Origin: Methanosphaera sp. SHI613
GTDB lineage: Archaea > Methanobacteriota > Methanobacteria > Methanobacteriales > Methanobacteriaceae
Assembly: GCA_003266145.1 (NCBI GenBank)
Contig: MVJJ01000153.1
Location: forward strand, 1 to 9,207
Reading direction: 5' to 3'
Length of the DNA stretch: 9,207 nucleotides
Below are positions 1 to 6,035 of this stretch, piece by piece. Position numbers and translations under genes: made by a program. The notes under the pieces were generated by a model. That model ran no database searches and was not told the DNA's origin. It worked only from the letters and a program-made list of their open reading frames with translations. How positions within the stretch are numbered: position 1 is the first letter of the stretch; each line of letters begins with the position of its first letter.

Positions 1-183
1 GAATTTTTAACTAAAGAGGGTTATTTTAAATCTTTAAACTTATTTAACTATTACAATCAGAGCATAAATTATTCTGATTGCACAATGTTATATACTATGC
101 AACAATATTCTTTAAATACTATTGTTTCCTTTGACTCTGATTTCGATAAAGTAAGTACAATAAATAGAATATATCTTGATTAA
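1..183 (+). CDS. PIN-domain protein, C-terminal fragment (5' end outside window)
   Basis: This frame is open from the first base and ends at TAA 181-183, giving the last 60 residues of a protein that starts to the left. Two elements look like the end of a PIN (VapC-type) ribonuclease domain. The first is an Asp after a short helix (YSDC, fragment residues 24-27). The second is the strand-turn SFDSDF (43-48), matching the usual [TS]-x-D-x-D-F motif that supplies late acidic metal ligands. PIN domains are Mg-dependent nucleases, often toxins of toxin-antitoxin pairs or RNA-processing enzymes. The upstream partner and N-terminal half are not visible, so a toxin role cannot be claimed. The gene converges on glmM, with 111 nt between the two stops. 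The frame is too short for most gene callers and could be missed. The family call is made by eye. Confidence 0.68.
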   Translation, partial: EFLTKEGYFKSLNLFNYYNQSINYSDCTMLYTMQQYSLNTIVSFDSDFDKVSTINRIYLD

Positions 184-250
184 ATCATTCCACCCCTATT
201 TGTTAAAATCAGGAATTAAATATAGTTCGTCGTACCAGTTCTTGTTGCAC

Positions 251-295
251 AAAAAAATAAGGGAGGGGTTTATCTTTCGTAAATTATACATTTAC
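251..295 (-). terminator. Putative terminator of glmM
   Basis: On the minus strand a perfect 6-bp stem (GTAAAT/ATTTAC, 279-284 and 290-295, 5-nt loop) begins at the last base of the glmM TAG. It is followed by a C-rich run (CCCCTCCC, 268-261) and then TTATTTTTTT (260-251). Archaeal RNA polymerase terminates at U-rich tracts, so the T7 is the most meaningful part. The hairpin is short and may be accidental. Confidence 0.55.
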
Positions 296-1656
296 TATAT
301 CAGTTTTTTCAGGAAGTTTTGTGATATTTCATTGATTTTATCAAGATCTTCCTGTGTTTTTGCCTCAGCGGTTATTCTGATGTATGGCTCTGTACCTGAT
401 GGTCTTATAAGTACCCAACTGTTGTCTTCAAATCTTAATCTGACGCCGTCAATTGTAAGGGCTTCTTTAATATCATCAAATTCCTTCTCAAATTCTGTGG
501 CAACCGTTTCCATGACTGATTCTTTTTTATCGTTAGCACATGTTATCTTCTCACGTAGTGTTGGATAGTTTTCAATGGCATCCAGCTGCTTGGATAATTT
601 TCCGTTTACCTGGATTGCCCTGACAATCCTTAATCCTGATAATAACCCGTCCGGACACATGCAGAAGTCTGGATGTAGCCAGGTACCTGATGGTTCGCCA
701 CCGAATGTGGCATTGTTTTTCGTAATTGACTCGGCAACATGCACATCTCCAACAGGTGTTCTAAGTACGTTTCCACCTAGTTTTTCCATTGCAGTATCAA
801 GACATGCTGAAGCGTCGACGGTCGTAACTACAGTGCCACCAAATTCCATAGCCATTATTGTCAGTAGCTTATCAAAGTCGGAGATATTTCCATTTTCATC
901 TACTGCTATCATACGATCTGCATCTCCATCATGGGCAAGTCCGACGTCGGCATTCAATGCTTTGACTGCCTTCATAAGTTCCTGTAGGTTTGCACTGTTC
1001 GGTTCAGGATTACGTCCTGGGAAGAATCCGTCAGGCTGTGCGTTCATTGTTATGACATTCATACCACTTCTACGTAGAGCTTCAGGAGATAAGTATGAGC
1101 CGGCTCCACTGGCACAGTCCACAATCACTTTAAGCGGTTTGGATGGGTCAATTCCTGATATTTCAACGATATCATCGACATATTCGTCTATGAATGGTGT
1201 GATGTCATATTCCTTACCTAGTTCATCCCATCCTACCTGGTTGAAATCCTTTTCATGAACCATCTTTTCAATTGTTCTTTCCTGCTTTTGTTTGTATGCA
1301 GATCCATCATTATTCCATAACTTTATTCCATTGTATGGTGAAGGGTTGTGGGAAGCAGTTATCATTATACCTGCATCAGCTTGCTTTTTTATTGTAGCGT
1401 ATCCTACCACTGGTGTTGGTACCATTCCTAAAAGAAGTACGTCACAACCGGATTCCTGAAGTCCTGCGGACATGATGTTTTCTAAGATTTTACCGGTAGT
1501 TCTTGAATCTCTTCCTATAACCACTTTTTTTCCTTTTCCACCAATATAATTAGCTAAAGCTCTTGCCACGTCTAATGCTAATTCAAGTGTCACTTCTTCC
1601 TGGTATTTTCCACGTATTCCTGAGGTTCCAAATAATCTTGGTATATCTTCTGTCAT
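295..1656 (-). CDS. glmM: Phosphoglucosamine mutase (phosphohexomutase family)
   Basis: This 453-aa protein has the full four-domain alpha-D-phosphohexomutase layout. The N-terminal substrate loop is FGTSGIRG (9-16). The phosphoserine loop is TASHNP, with catalytic Ser102. The Mg-binding loop is DGDADR (243-248). The sugar-binding loop is GGEPSG (319-324), and the C-terminal phosphate-binding loop is RPSGTEP (418-424). All key residues are present and the length is normal. The family interconverts glucosamine-6-P and glucosamine-1-P, feeding UDP-GlcNAc for pseudomurein and glycans. Archaeal members may also act on mannose or glucose phosphates, so the substrate is inferred. The ATG at 1656 is preceded by AGGGAG (1669-1664) at good spacing. 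A TATA box and an upstream T-run suggest the gene is transcribed separately from apgM, which ends 127 nt upstream. Confidence 0.93.
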   Translation of the reverse strand: MTEDIPRLFGTSGIRGKYQEEVTLELALDVARALANYIGGKGKKVVIGRDSRTTGKILENIMSAGLQESGCDVLLLGMVPTPVVGYATIKKQADAGIMITASHNPSPYNGIKLWNNDGSAYKQKQERTIEKMVHEKDFNQVGWDELGKEYDITPFIDEYVDDIVEISGIDPSKPLKVIVDCASGAGSYLSPEALRRSGMNVITMNAQPDGFFPGRNPEPNSANLQELMKAVKALNADVGLAHDGDADRMIAVDENGNISDFDKLLTIMAMEFGGTVVTTVDASACLDTAMEKLGGNVLRTPVGDVHVAESITKNNATFGGEPSGTWLHPDFCMCPDGLLSGLRIVRAIQVNGKLSKQLDAIENYPTLREKITCANDKKESVMETVATEFEKEFDDIKEALTIDGVRLRFEDNSWVLIRPSGTEPYIRITAEAKTQEDLDKINEISQNFLKKLI

Positions 1657-1711
1657 TTATTATCTCCCTTTCTTTTTAATGGCTTATTCTAGAATTATTC
1701 TTCATTCACTA

Positions 1712-1722
1712 ATTTATAAATC
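1712..1722 (-). promoter_or_regulatory. TATA-box promoter of glmM
   Basis: On the minus strand the sequence reads GATTTATAAAT, close to the methanogen TATA consensus TTTATAAA/TTTATATA. A start site about 25 nt downstream would fall near 1690, giving a leader of about 35 nt that contains the AGGGAG ribosome binding site. A perfect 10-bp palindrome ATTCTAGAAT (1686-1695) sits at the predicted start site. Confidence 0.6.
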
Positions 1723-1736
1723 TAATCATATTGTTT

Positions 1737-1762
1737 AAAAAAATAATTGATGTGGGGGTTAA
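1737..1762 (-). terminator. Putative terminator of the DUF92-apgM transcript
   Basis: On the minus strand, 26 nt after the apgM stop, TTAACCCCC (1762-1754) is followed by AATTATTTTTTT (1748-1737). The T7 ends just before the glmM TATA box, so termination and re-initiation are closely packed. The C-run plus AATTATTTTTT arrangement closely matches the one after rps3ae. Confidence 0.55.
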
Positions 1763-1783
1763 TTGTTAATGTTGTTGATGTTT

Positions 1784-3016
1784 CTAAGCTCCGAATTTGC
1801 TTATTACATTCATCAGGTCTCTGATGATATACATTACATCGCTACCTCTTATACGGCATAGTCCACCTTTTGCAGCGGCTCTTTCACCATATTCTGTAAT
1901 GTCGTCTACACGTAATCCGTCTGCCTTGATGAATACTGGCACAGGATCTCCTGAGTGGTCCATGACGCCTACTGGTGTGGAGTGGTCTGCTGTTACGAAG
2001 AGTACTATGTCATCTATTTCATAGAGTTCCTTCATGATGAGTGCATCTATCTTTTCTATGAAGTCTCTTTTATCGAATGCTGCACCGTCGTGTCCACATT
2101 CATCTGCTCCGTCAACGTTTACCAGCATGAAGTCATAGCTGTCATCTTTTGCATATTTGACTATGTGGTCACGTACACTTTCAAGGTCGGTGTTGATTCC
2201 ACCGGTTGCTCCTGGAATATCCACTATGTCCATTCCGGCAATTTTTGCAATACCTTTGATTATACCAGTTTCTGCTACACATACTCCTTTAAGGCCATAT
2301 TTTTCTTCAAATGGTTCAACGGATGGTACTTCTCCTCCACCTCTTGGAAGAACGATGTTTGCAGGGTTTTTACCTTCTTTTATTCTTTCAAGGTTCACTG
2401 GGTGTTCCTTGAGCATTTCGTAGGATTTTGTAACGAATTTGTTTACTAGTTCTGCGGTGTATTTTGCTTCTTCAGAGTCATCAGTTGCCTTTACACATTT
2501 TGGTTTGTTGCCTTCATGTTTTGGATCGGCATCCGTGATTTTATCGGATAATCCTTCTCCTCTTAGAACCAGTACTGCTCTGTGGGCATCTGATTCTTTG
2601 AAGATGATTTCAACGTTGTCGTCAAGTTCCATCTGGTTGATTGTTTCGGCTATCTTATCTGTACCGCTGCTTATTCTGCCTGCACGACGATCGATTACAG
2701 TCAAGTCATCTTCTGCTGTTGCGAAGTTACATCTGAATGCGATGTCTCCTGGTTCCACATCCACATGTATTCCTGCTGCTTCAAATGGGCCACGTCCTGT
2801 GTATACTTCATATGGATTGTATCCTAAGAGTGTTAGGTGTGCTGTATCACTACCTGGTCTTACTCCAGGTCTGATTGTATCCATAATTCCGGTTATTCCT
2901 TCTTCAACCATTTTGTCCATATATATTGTTCTTGCACTTTCTAATGGTGTTTTGTTTCCTAATTCTTTAACAGGACGATCTCCCATCCCGTCTATTACAA
3001 ATATAATTCCTTTCAT
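1784..3016 (-). CDS. apgM: 2,3-bisphosphoglycerate-independent phosphoglycerate mutase, archaeal ApgM type
   Basis: This 410-aa protein is of the alkaline-phosphatase superfamily, archaeal ApgM branch. It interconverts 3- and 2-phosphoglycerate in glycolysis and gluconeogenesis. Metal-site and active-site elements appear in order: IDGMGDRP (8-15), the nucleophile region PGSDTAH (54-60, Ser56), DPKHEGNK (164-171), VDGADECGHDG (301-311), TADHSTP (342-348) and DHSGDPVP (353-360). The length is normal. The chosen start is the ATG at 3016, giving MKGIIFVIDG. An in-frame TTG at 3031 would add five residues, but its bases are themselves part of the GGAG ribosome binding site for the ATG. The stop of the upstream DUF92 gene is 4 nt before this start and the binding site lies in that gene's last codons, so translational coupling is likely. 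Older annotations of this family as phosphonopyruvate decarboxylase are less likely. Confidence 0.95.
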   Translation of the reverse strand: MKGIIFVIDGMGDRPVKELGNKTPLESARTIYMDKMVEEGITGIMDTIRPGVRPGSDTAHLTLLGYNPYEVYTGRGPFEAAGIHVDVEPGDIAFRCNFATAEDDLTVIDRRAGRISSGTDKIAETINQMELDDNVEIIFKESDAHRAVLVLRGEGLSDKITDADPKHEGNKPKCVKATDDSEEAKYTAELVNKFVTKSYEMLKEHPVNLERIKEGKNPANIVLPRGGGEVPSVEPFEEKYGLKGVCVAETGIIKGIAKIAGMDIVDIPGATGGINTDLESVRDHIVKYAKDDSYDFMLVNVDGADECGHDGAAFDKRDFIEKIDALIMKELYEIDDIVLFVTADHSTPVGVMDHSGDPVPVFIKADGLRVDDITEYGERAAAKGGLCRIRGSDVMYIIRDLMNVISKFGA

Positions 3017-3020
3017 TTTT

Positions 3021-3698
3021 TTATACTCCAATTGTTGTTAAAATGATACCAACTAATGCTCCAATTATTGTGGCAGTTAAATTAACGTGTTCATTGTTAA
3101 AAAGTCCATTACGTTCTAATGTTGCTCCTAGAAGACTATCTGCAAAGCATCCTACCATACCGGCAAACAATGCTATGAAGATACTGTGGGTAATGTCGGG
3201 GGATACATTCACAATAAACGCTGAAACTCCTATTATTAAAGCTCCAATCAATCCTGCTACGGTTCCAAGAACTGATACTCCTCCATCCGTTCCGGGTTTT
3301 ACCTGTTCTTGGCTTGTAATTAGTATAGGTTTGCTTAATACTCCTATTTCACTTGCCATTGTATCTGCAGTTGCCGTGGCTATTGATCCTATGAATCCTC
3401 CATAATTTCCAAGTATTGCCATTATTACAGGGACTATACCGTTTGAAATGACATTCTTTATGGTACGTTTTTCATGGGTTAAACCTATGCGTCTTTTATA
3501 ATCTGACTTAAATTTGGTAAATGCAGTACCTAACAGTAAAAACAGTAATAGTATTGATAACCAGTTAATACCTCTGGTTATAATAATAAATATTCCAATA
3601 ATTGTAACAAAAGATGAGCCTAGTAAATCAAGTGCACCACTATAGTATACTATGATTCCAAGTATTACACAAATTATAAGGAATATTAATTGTATCAT
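3021..3698 (-). CDS. DUF92 / TIGR00297 family integral membrane protein
   Basis: This 225-aa protein is strongly hydrophobic, with about six membrane spans (roughly 2-20, 28-42, 45-60, 85-108, 142-163, 170-190) and another at 206-223. It carries the family signatures TADTMASEIG (110-119), GTDGGVS (136-142) and FADSLLGATLE (185-195). The acidic residues in these motifs are the likely active-site groups. Archaeal members are uncharacterised. The plant relative VTE6 is reported as a phytyl-phosphate kinase, so a polyprenyl-phosphate kinase role in isoprenoid recycling is a reasonable inference, not shown here. No Shine-Dalgarno precedes the ATG. A TATA-like box about 30 nt upstream implies a leaderless or nearly leaderless mRNA. 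The gene is followed after 4 nt by apgM and is probably the first gene of that transcript. Confidence 0.88.
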   Translation of the reverse strand: MIQLIFLIICVILGIIVYYSGALDLLGSSFVTIIGIFIIITRGINWLSILLLFLLLGTAFTKFKSDYKRRIGLTHEKRTIKNVISNGIVPVIMAILGNYGGFIGSIATATADTMASEIGVLSKPILITSQEQVKPGTDGGVSVLGTVAGLIGALIIGVSAFIVNVSPDITHSIFIALFAGMVGCFADSLLGATLERNGLFNNEHVNLTATIIGALVGIILTTIGV

Positions 3699-3723
3699 AT
3701 TATAATATTTTGTGTTTTATTAA

Positions 3724-3734
3724 GTATATATTTT
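3724..3734 (-). promoter_or_regulatory. TATA-like box for the DUF92-apgM transcript
   Basis: The minus strand reads AAAATATATAC. The centre is about 30 nt before the DUF92 ATG, placing the start site within a few bases of the codon. This agrees with the absence of a ribosome binding site. The whole stretch is AT-rich and a second candidate, TTATAATAAATATT (3752-3739), exists. Confidence 0.4.
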
Positions 3735-3769
3735 AAGAATATTTATTATAAAAAATTTTTAAAAAAAGT

Positions 3770-3839
3770 AAAAAATAATTTAAGGGGGTTAGAAAAAATT
3801 TGATGTTTTGCGTTGAAAATTATTATTTACATCAAATTT
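3770..3839 (-). terminator. Terminator of rps3ae: 11-bp hairpin plus C-run/T-run
   Basis: A perfect 11-bp inverted repeat (AAATTTGATGT at 3796-3806, ACATCAAATTT at 3829-3839, 22-nt loop) overlaps the rps3ae stop codon. On the minus strand it is followed by TAACCCCC (3791-3784) and AATTATTTTTT (3780-3770), then another T-run. This is the strongest terminator-like structure in the window. Confidence 0.7.
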
Positions 3840-4410
3840 ATAAAACTCTTGTTTTTATGGTTTCAACTTTCTTAAGTGGATAAATCTTCTTAGCTTCGTG
3901 GTATATGTTTGAAGCGAATTTACCTGATATGATTTCTTTTACTAATTCATCAAGAGTTTTTTCAGCTGCTGCTTCTAAAATCATGTTTTGCATGGTTTCT
4001 CTTATGTATCTTTGTTGTGAAGCTTTTGCTCTTTTTACAGTAATTGCTAACATGTGTACATTGATTTTTTGACCATCTTTTGTAGTTGCATCAGTAATTG
4101 TGTCGATACGACTGGTTCCGCGTCTGATCATACTACGTACGTAATCTGTTGTTACTTTGTGTCCTTTAAATACTGTGTGAGCTACTTCTCCACTTACATG
4201 GTCGATTTCAAAGAATAATTTAACGTATTGTCTGCTGAAATCTCCTGTGATTTCACGCATTGATGTTTCTATTTTACGACCTACTAACATATCAGGTTCT
4301 TTAGCAGGACTTGTTCCAAGACTTGCTTCGTCGAATTCTCCTGGTGCTACTACTTCATACCATACTTTTTCTTTCCATGTGTCACGTACTCGTCTTCTAG
4401 CTTTTGCCAT
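3838..4410 (-). CDS. rps3ae: 30S ribosomal protein S3Ae (eS1)
   Basis: This 190-aa protein matches the archaeal/eukaryotic eS1 family over its full length, with no bacterial counterpart of this type. Recognisable stretches are the basic N-terminus MAKARRRVRDTWKEKVWY (1-18), the central GRKIETS and ITGDFS segments (44-59), FKGHKVTTDYVRSMIRRGTSR (81-101), and a basic Arg-rich region (126-138) before the C-terminal helix. It sits on the small subunit platform near the mRNA exit. The ATG at 4410 has AGGAG (4426-4422) at suitable spacing. The gene appears to be a single transcript: a 450-nt gap lies upstream and a strong hairpin/T-run lies immediately downstream. In-frame integrity and length are normal. 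Confidence 0.97.
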   Translation of the reverse strand: MAKARRRVRDTWKEKVWYEVVAPGEFDEASLGTSPAKEPDMLVGRKIETSMREITGDFSRQYVKLFFEIDHVSGEVAHTVFKGHKVTTDYVRSMIRRGTSRIDTITDATTKDGQKINVHMLAITVKRAKASQQRYIRETMQNMILEAAAEKTLDELVKEIISGKFASNIYHEAKKIYPLKKVETIKTRVL

Positions 4411-4859
4411 TATATCATACTCTCCTATATATTTAAATTAATTGTTTTATTAGTTTTATGTAAAAAATTTACAGCATGCTATCTTTTTATGCTGTATTTA
4501 TGAATTTTGTAACGATATGTTACGATTTAAAAGTTTTTTTAGTAAAAATAAGATTCTACTTATCTTAGATGGTCTTTAATTTACTATTTTTATTGTTAAA
4601 TATAATTTCAAGTCTATTAAGTTTGAAAAAATCCGTCAGGGTTATAATAAATAAGACACTCGTCTTTTATAAAAGAATTTAGATACGCATGACATTCAGT
4701 CATATTCTTCTATAATAATATTTTGGCTATTATAAATTATTATAAACCTAGTCTATATTCTATTATTATATTATATTTTAAGTATAATATAAATGTGTTG
4801 TTTAATATGGTGTGAAAATTTAAGAGAATTAGTTTGAAAAAGTTGGAGAGTATAGATAT
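4411..4859. other. 449-nt intergenic gap, no gene seen
   Basis: No coding frame, tRNA or rRNA is recognisable. The part nearest rps3ae holds its ribosome binding site and the dyads listed separately. Further left are a 6-bp stem (TAAGAT/ATCTTA, 4549-4554 and 4562-4567) and two 5-bp stems (AAGAC/GTCTT, 4653-4666; ATGAC/GTCAT, 4689-4703). The segment 4625-4705 is slightly less AT-rich than its surroundings. A small RNA there cannot be excluded, but nothing specific supports one. The rest is plain AT-rich DNA. Confidence 0.6.
4470..4523 (-). promoter_or_regulatory. Candidate rps3ae promoter region with two dyads
   Basis: Reading towards rps3ae, the region contains a dyad GTAAC-N5-GTTAC (4509-4523), a TATA-like ATTCATAAATA (about 4507-4497), and a perfect 8-bp hairpin (TACAGCAT/ATGCTGTA, 4470-4477 and 4489-4496). 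A start site near 4473 would give a leader of about 60 nt. Other TATA candidates closer to the gene exist (TTTTTTACATAAAA, and TTTAAATATATAGG abutting the ribosome binding site), so the assignment is uncertain. Confidence 0.35.
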
Positions 4860-4880
4860 TTATATATTATCAATATCTAT
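4852..4880 (-). terminator. Hairpin across the stop codon of the PriS-like gene
   Basis: A perfect 9-bp inverted repeat (ATAGATATT 4852-4860, AATATCTAT 4872-4880, 11-nt loop) spans the TAA at 4862-4860. On the minus strand a short T5 run (4841-4837), preceded by CTCTCC, follows. It is a plausible 3'-end structure, but the T-tract is weaker than at the other genes. Confidence 0.4.
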
Positions 4881-5705
4881 TTCAAGGAGACTTTTTCCTT
4901 GAGATTTACTTTTAGTGATTCCGGCATCTATGGTTTCAAGTAGTTTGTTTAATTTGGATGTATCCTGGGTTTTATTTGGCAGTATATACTCTGTATTTTT
5001 GTCTGCACTGTTGCTGATAACATCTTCATATTCTGCGTTGATATCATATGGCTTAACGTATAACTTGGAGTCTTCGTTTTGACTTCCCGGCAGTGTGATG
5101 ATTTGTGAAAATGGTTCAATTTCTGCATAAGTTATGGTTTTAAGATCCAATGTCTTTTCAATGAATGTGTAGAAGTAATATAATGTTTCTGTTGGATTAT
5201 CGAATGTCTCTTCATCAAAGAATAGGTATAATGAACATTCGTTAATTCCATTAAACATCGGATATCCTCTGATGTTCAATTTCTTTTTGAGGTAATCATA
5301 TGTTTTTTTACACTCTGATATAATGTTTTCATTAAATCCAAGATTGATTGTCCTTCTGATAAACATGAATTTTTGAATATCACTAAGATCTCTAACTTCT
5401 TCTTTAATTATTTCAGAATTTTCTCTAAATCTTATTACCATAGAATTTTTTCTTGACGTGTTTATGAATTTATCCAGATCAGTTTTCATCCATCGTGTAA
5501 CATCTTCTTCGGTATCAAAATCATAAAAACTTATGTATATCTCATCATCCAGGGCAGTTTGATTTATGGCTGTTTTTAATTCATCTATATTATGAATTGA
5601 AAAAGTAGAAAATCCTTTTTTAATGGAACCCGTAAGTAATGTTCTATTGAACGTTTTACCGTACAAGGCTTCATATAATTTTTCTAAATTTTTATCTACT
5701 TTCAT
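4860..5705 (-). CDS. Uncharacterised protein resembling a catalytically dead archaeal primase small subunit
   Basis: This is a 281-aa protein with no signal peptide or membrane span. By eye it follows the archaeal PriS pattern. FSTFSIHNIDEL (32-43) and EIYISFYDF (55-63) match the PriS segment before motif I. WMKTDLDKFIN (72-82) matches W-L-G-x-[DE]-L-x-F-D-I-D, with both catalytic Asp replaced (Phe80, Asn82). FNGINECSLYLFFDE (151-165) matches F-S-G-x-x-G-[FY]-H, with the His replaced by Ser158. PFSQIITLPGS (198-208) matches D-x-x-R-x-[IL]-R-L-P-x-S, with the Asp and Arg residues lost. No zinc-binding Cys cluster is seen. Start choice: GGAGAG (5718-5713) sits 7 nt before the ATG at 5705. An in-frame ATG at 5720 lacks a binding site and overlaps that motif. 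The gene appears monocistronic. The fold assignment is inference; the protein is otherwise unrecognised. Confidence 0.6.
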   Translation of the reverse strand: MKVDKNLEKLYEALYGKTFNRTLLTGSIKKGFSTFSIHNIDELKTAINQTALDDEIYISFYDFDTEEDVTRWMKTDLDKFINTSRKNSMVIRFRENSEIIKEEVRDLSDIQKFMFIRRTINLGFNENIISECKKTYDYLKKKLNIRGYPMFNGINECSLYLFFDEETFDNPTETLYYFYTFIEKTLDLKTITYAEIEPFSQIITLPGSQNEDSKLYVKPYDINAEYEDVISNSADKNTEYILPNKTQDTSKLNKLLETIDAGITKSKSQGKSLLEIDIDNI

Positions 5706-6016
5706 GTGATTACTCTCCATTTTTGAAATATGAGATTAATGTTTTTTTTTATATCATATTCATAAATTAAACTTATTTGCTAAAAATATGATTATGTTAT
5801 TTTATTTCTAATTAATATATACATAATATTTAAGTCCAAGTTGTTAAAATTCATTTTAGTTTTTATCCATTAAATTTAATTTAGATTAAATTATCTTAGT
5901 TTTGGGTATAATTAATGAATATTATCAAATTAGCTATTATAATATGATATGTAGTATGAAAGTAATTTTAATTAAAAATATAAAGAATAAAACGTTAAAA
6001 AAAAGAATAGGATTGT
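5706..6016. other. 311-nt AT-rich gap, no gene seen
   Basis: The right end holds the T-run after the NifX-like gene and the left end the promoter of the PriS-like gene. Between them is one perfect 8-bp stem with a 4-nt loop (AATTTAAT/ATTAAATT, 5873-5880 and 5885-5892). It is made only of A and T and is probably uninformative. No coding frame or RNA gene is recognisable. Confidence 0.6.
5742..5755 (-). promoter_or_regulatory. TATA-like box of the PriS-like gene
   Basis: The minus strand reads GATATAAAAAAAA. A start site about 25 nt on, near 5725, leaves a short leader containing the GGAGAG ribosome binding site before the ATG at 5705. This geometry supports the shorter start. Confidence 0.42.
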
Positions 6017-6035
6017 TTAAAGAATTTTTTTCTTT
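5997..6035 (-). terminator. Putative terminator of the NifX-like gene
   Basis: A 6-bp stem (AAAGAA/TTCTTT, 6019-6024 and 6030-6035, 5-nt loop) overlaps the TAA at 6019-6017. On the minus strand it is followed by TCCTATTC and a T8 run (6004-5997) starting 12 nt after the stop. The stem lies in an A-rich coding tail and may be accidental. The T8 is the better evidence. Confidence 0.5.

Noticed and set aside
54..80. Perfect 8-bp inverted repeat (CAATCAGA/TCTGATTG)
   Set aside because: It lies inside the PIN-domain coding frame, so it is more likely a coincidence of coding sequence than a regulatory site.
575..1258. Long open frame on the + strand antisense to glmM
   Set aside because: It is a shadow of glmM, with no ribosome binding site and no recognisable domain. 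The minus-strand frame carries every phosphohexomutase motif.
3014..3031. TTG at 3031 as the apgM start
   Set aside because: The TTG bases overlap the GGAG ribosome binding site for the ATG at 3016, and it would overlap the DUF92 stop. The shorter form begins exactly at the conserved N-terminus.
1955..3041. Overlapping + strand frames (1955-2449, 2157-2423, 2439-3041) antisense to apgM
   Set aside because: They have low-complexity or Cys/Phe/Ser-rich composition typical of antisense translation. The minus strand encodes a complete ApgM.
4653..4703. Two small hairpins in the rps3ae upstream gap considered as part of a small RNA
   Set aside because: The stems are only 5 bp. No conserved RNA motif (C/D box, K-turn, tRNA arms) was found and there is no clear promoter.
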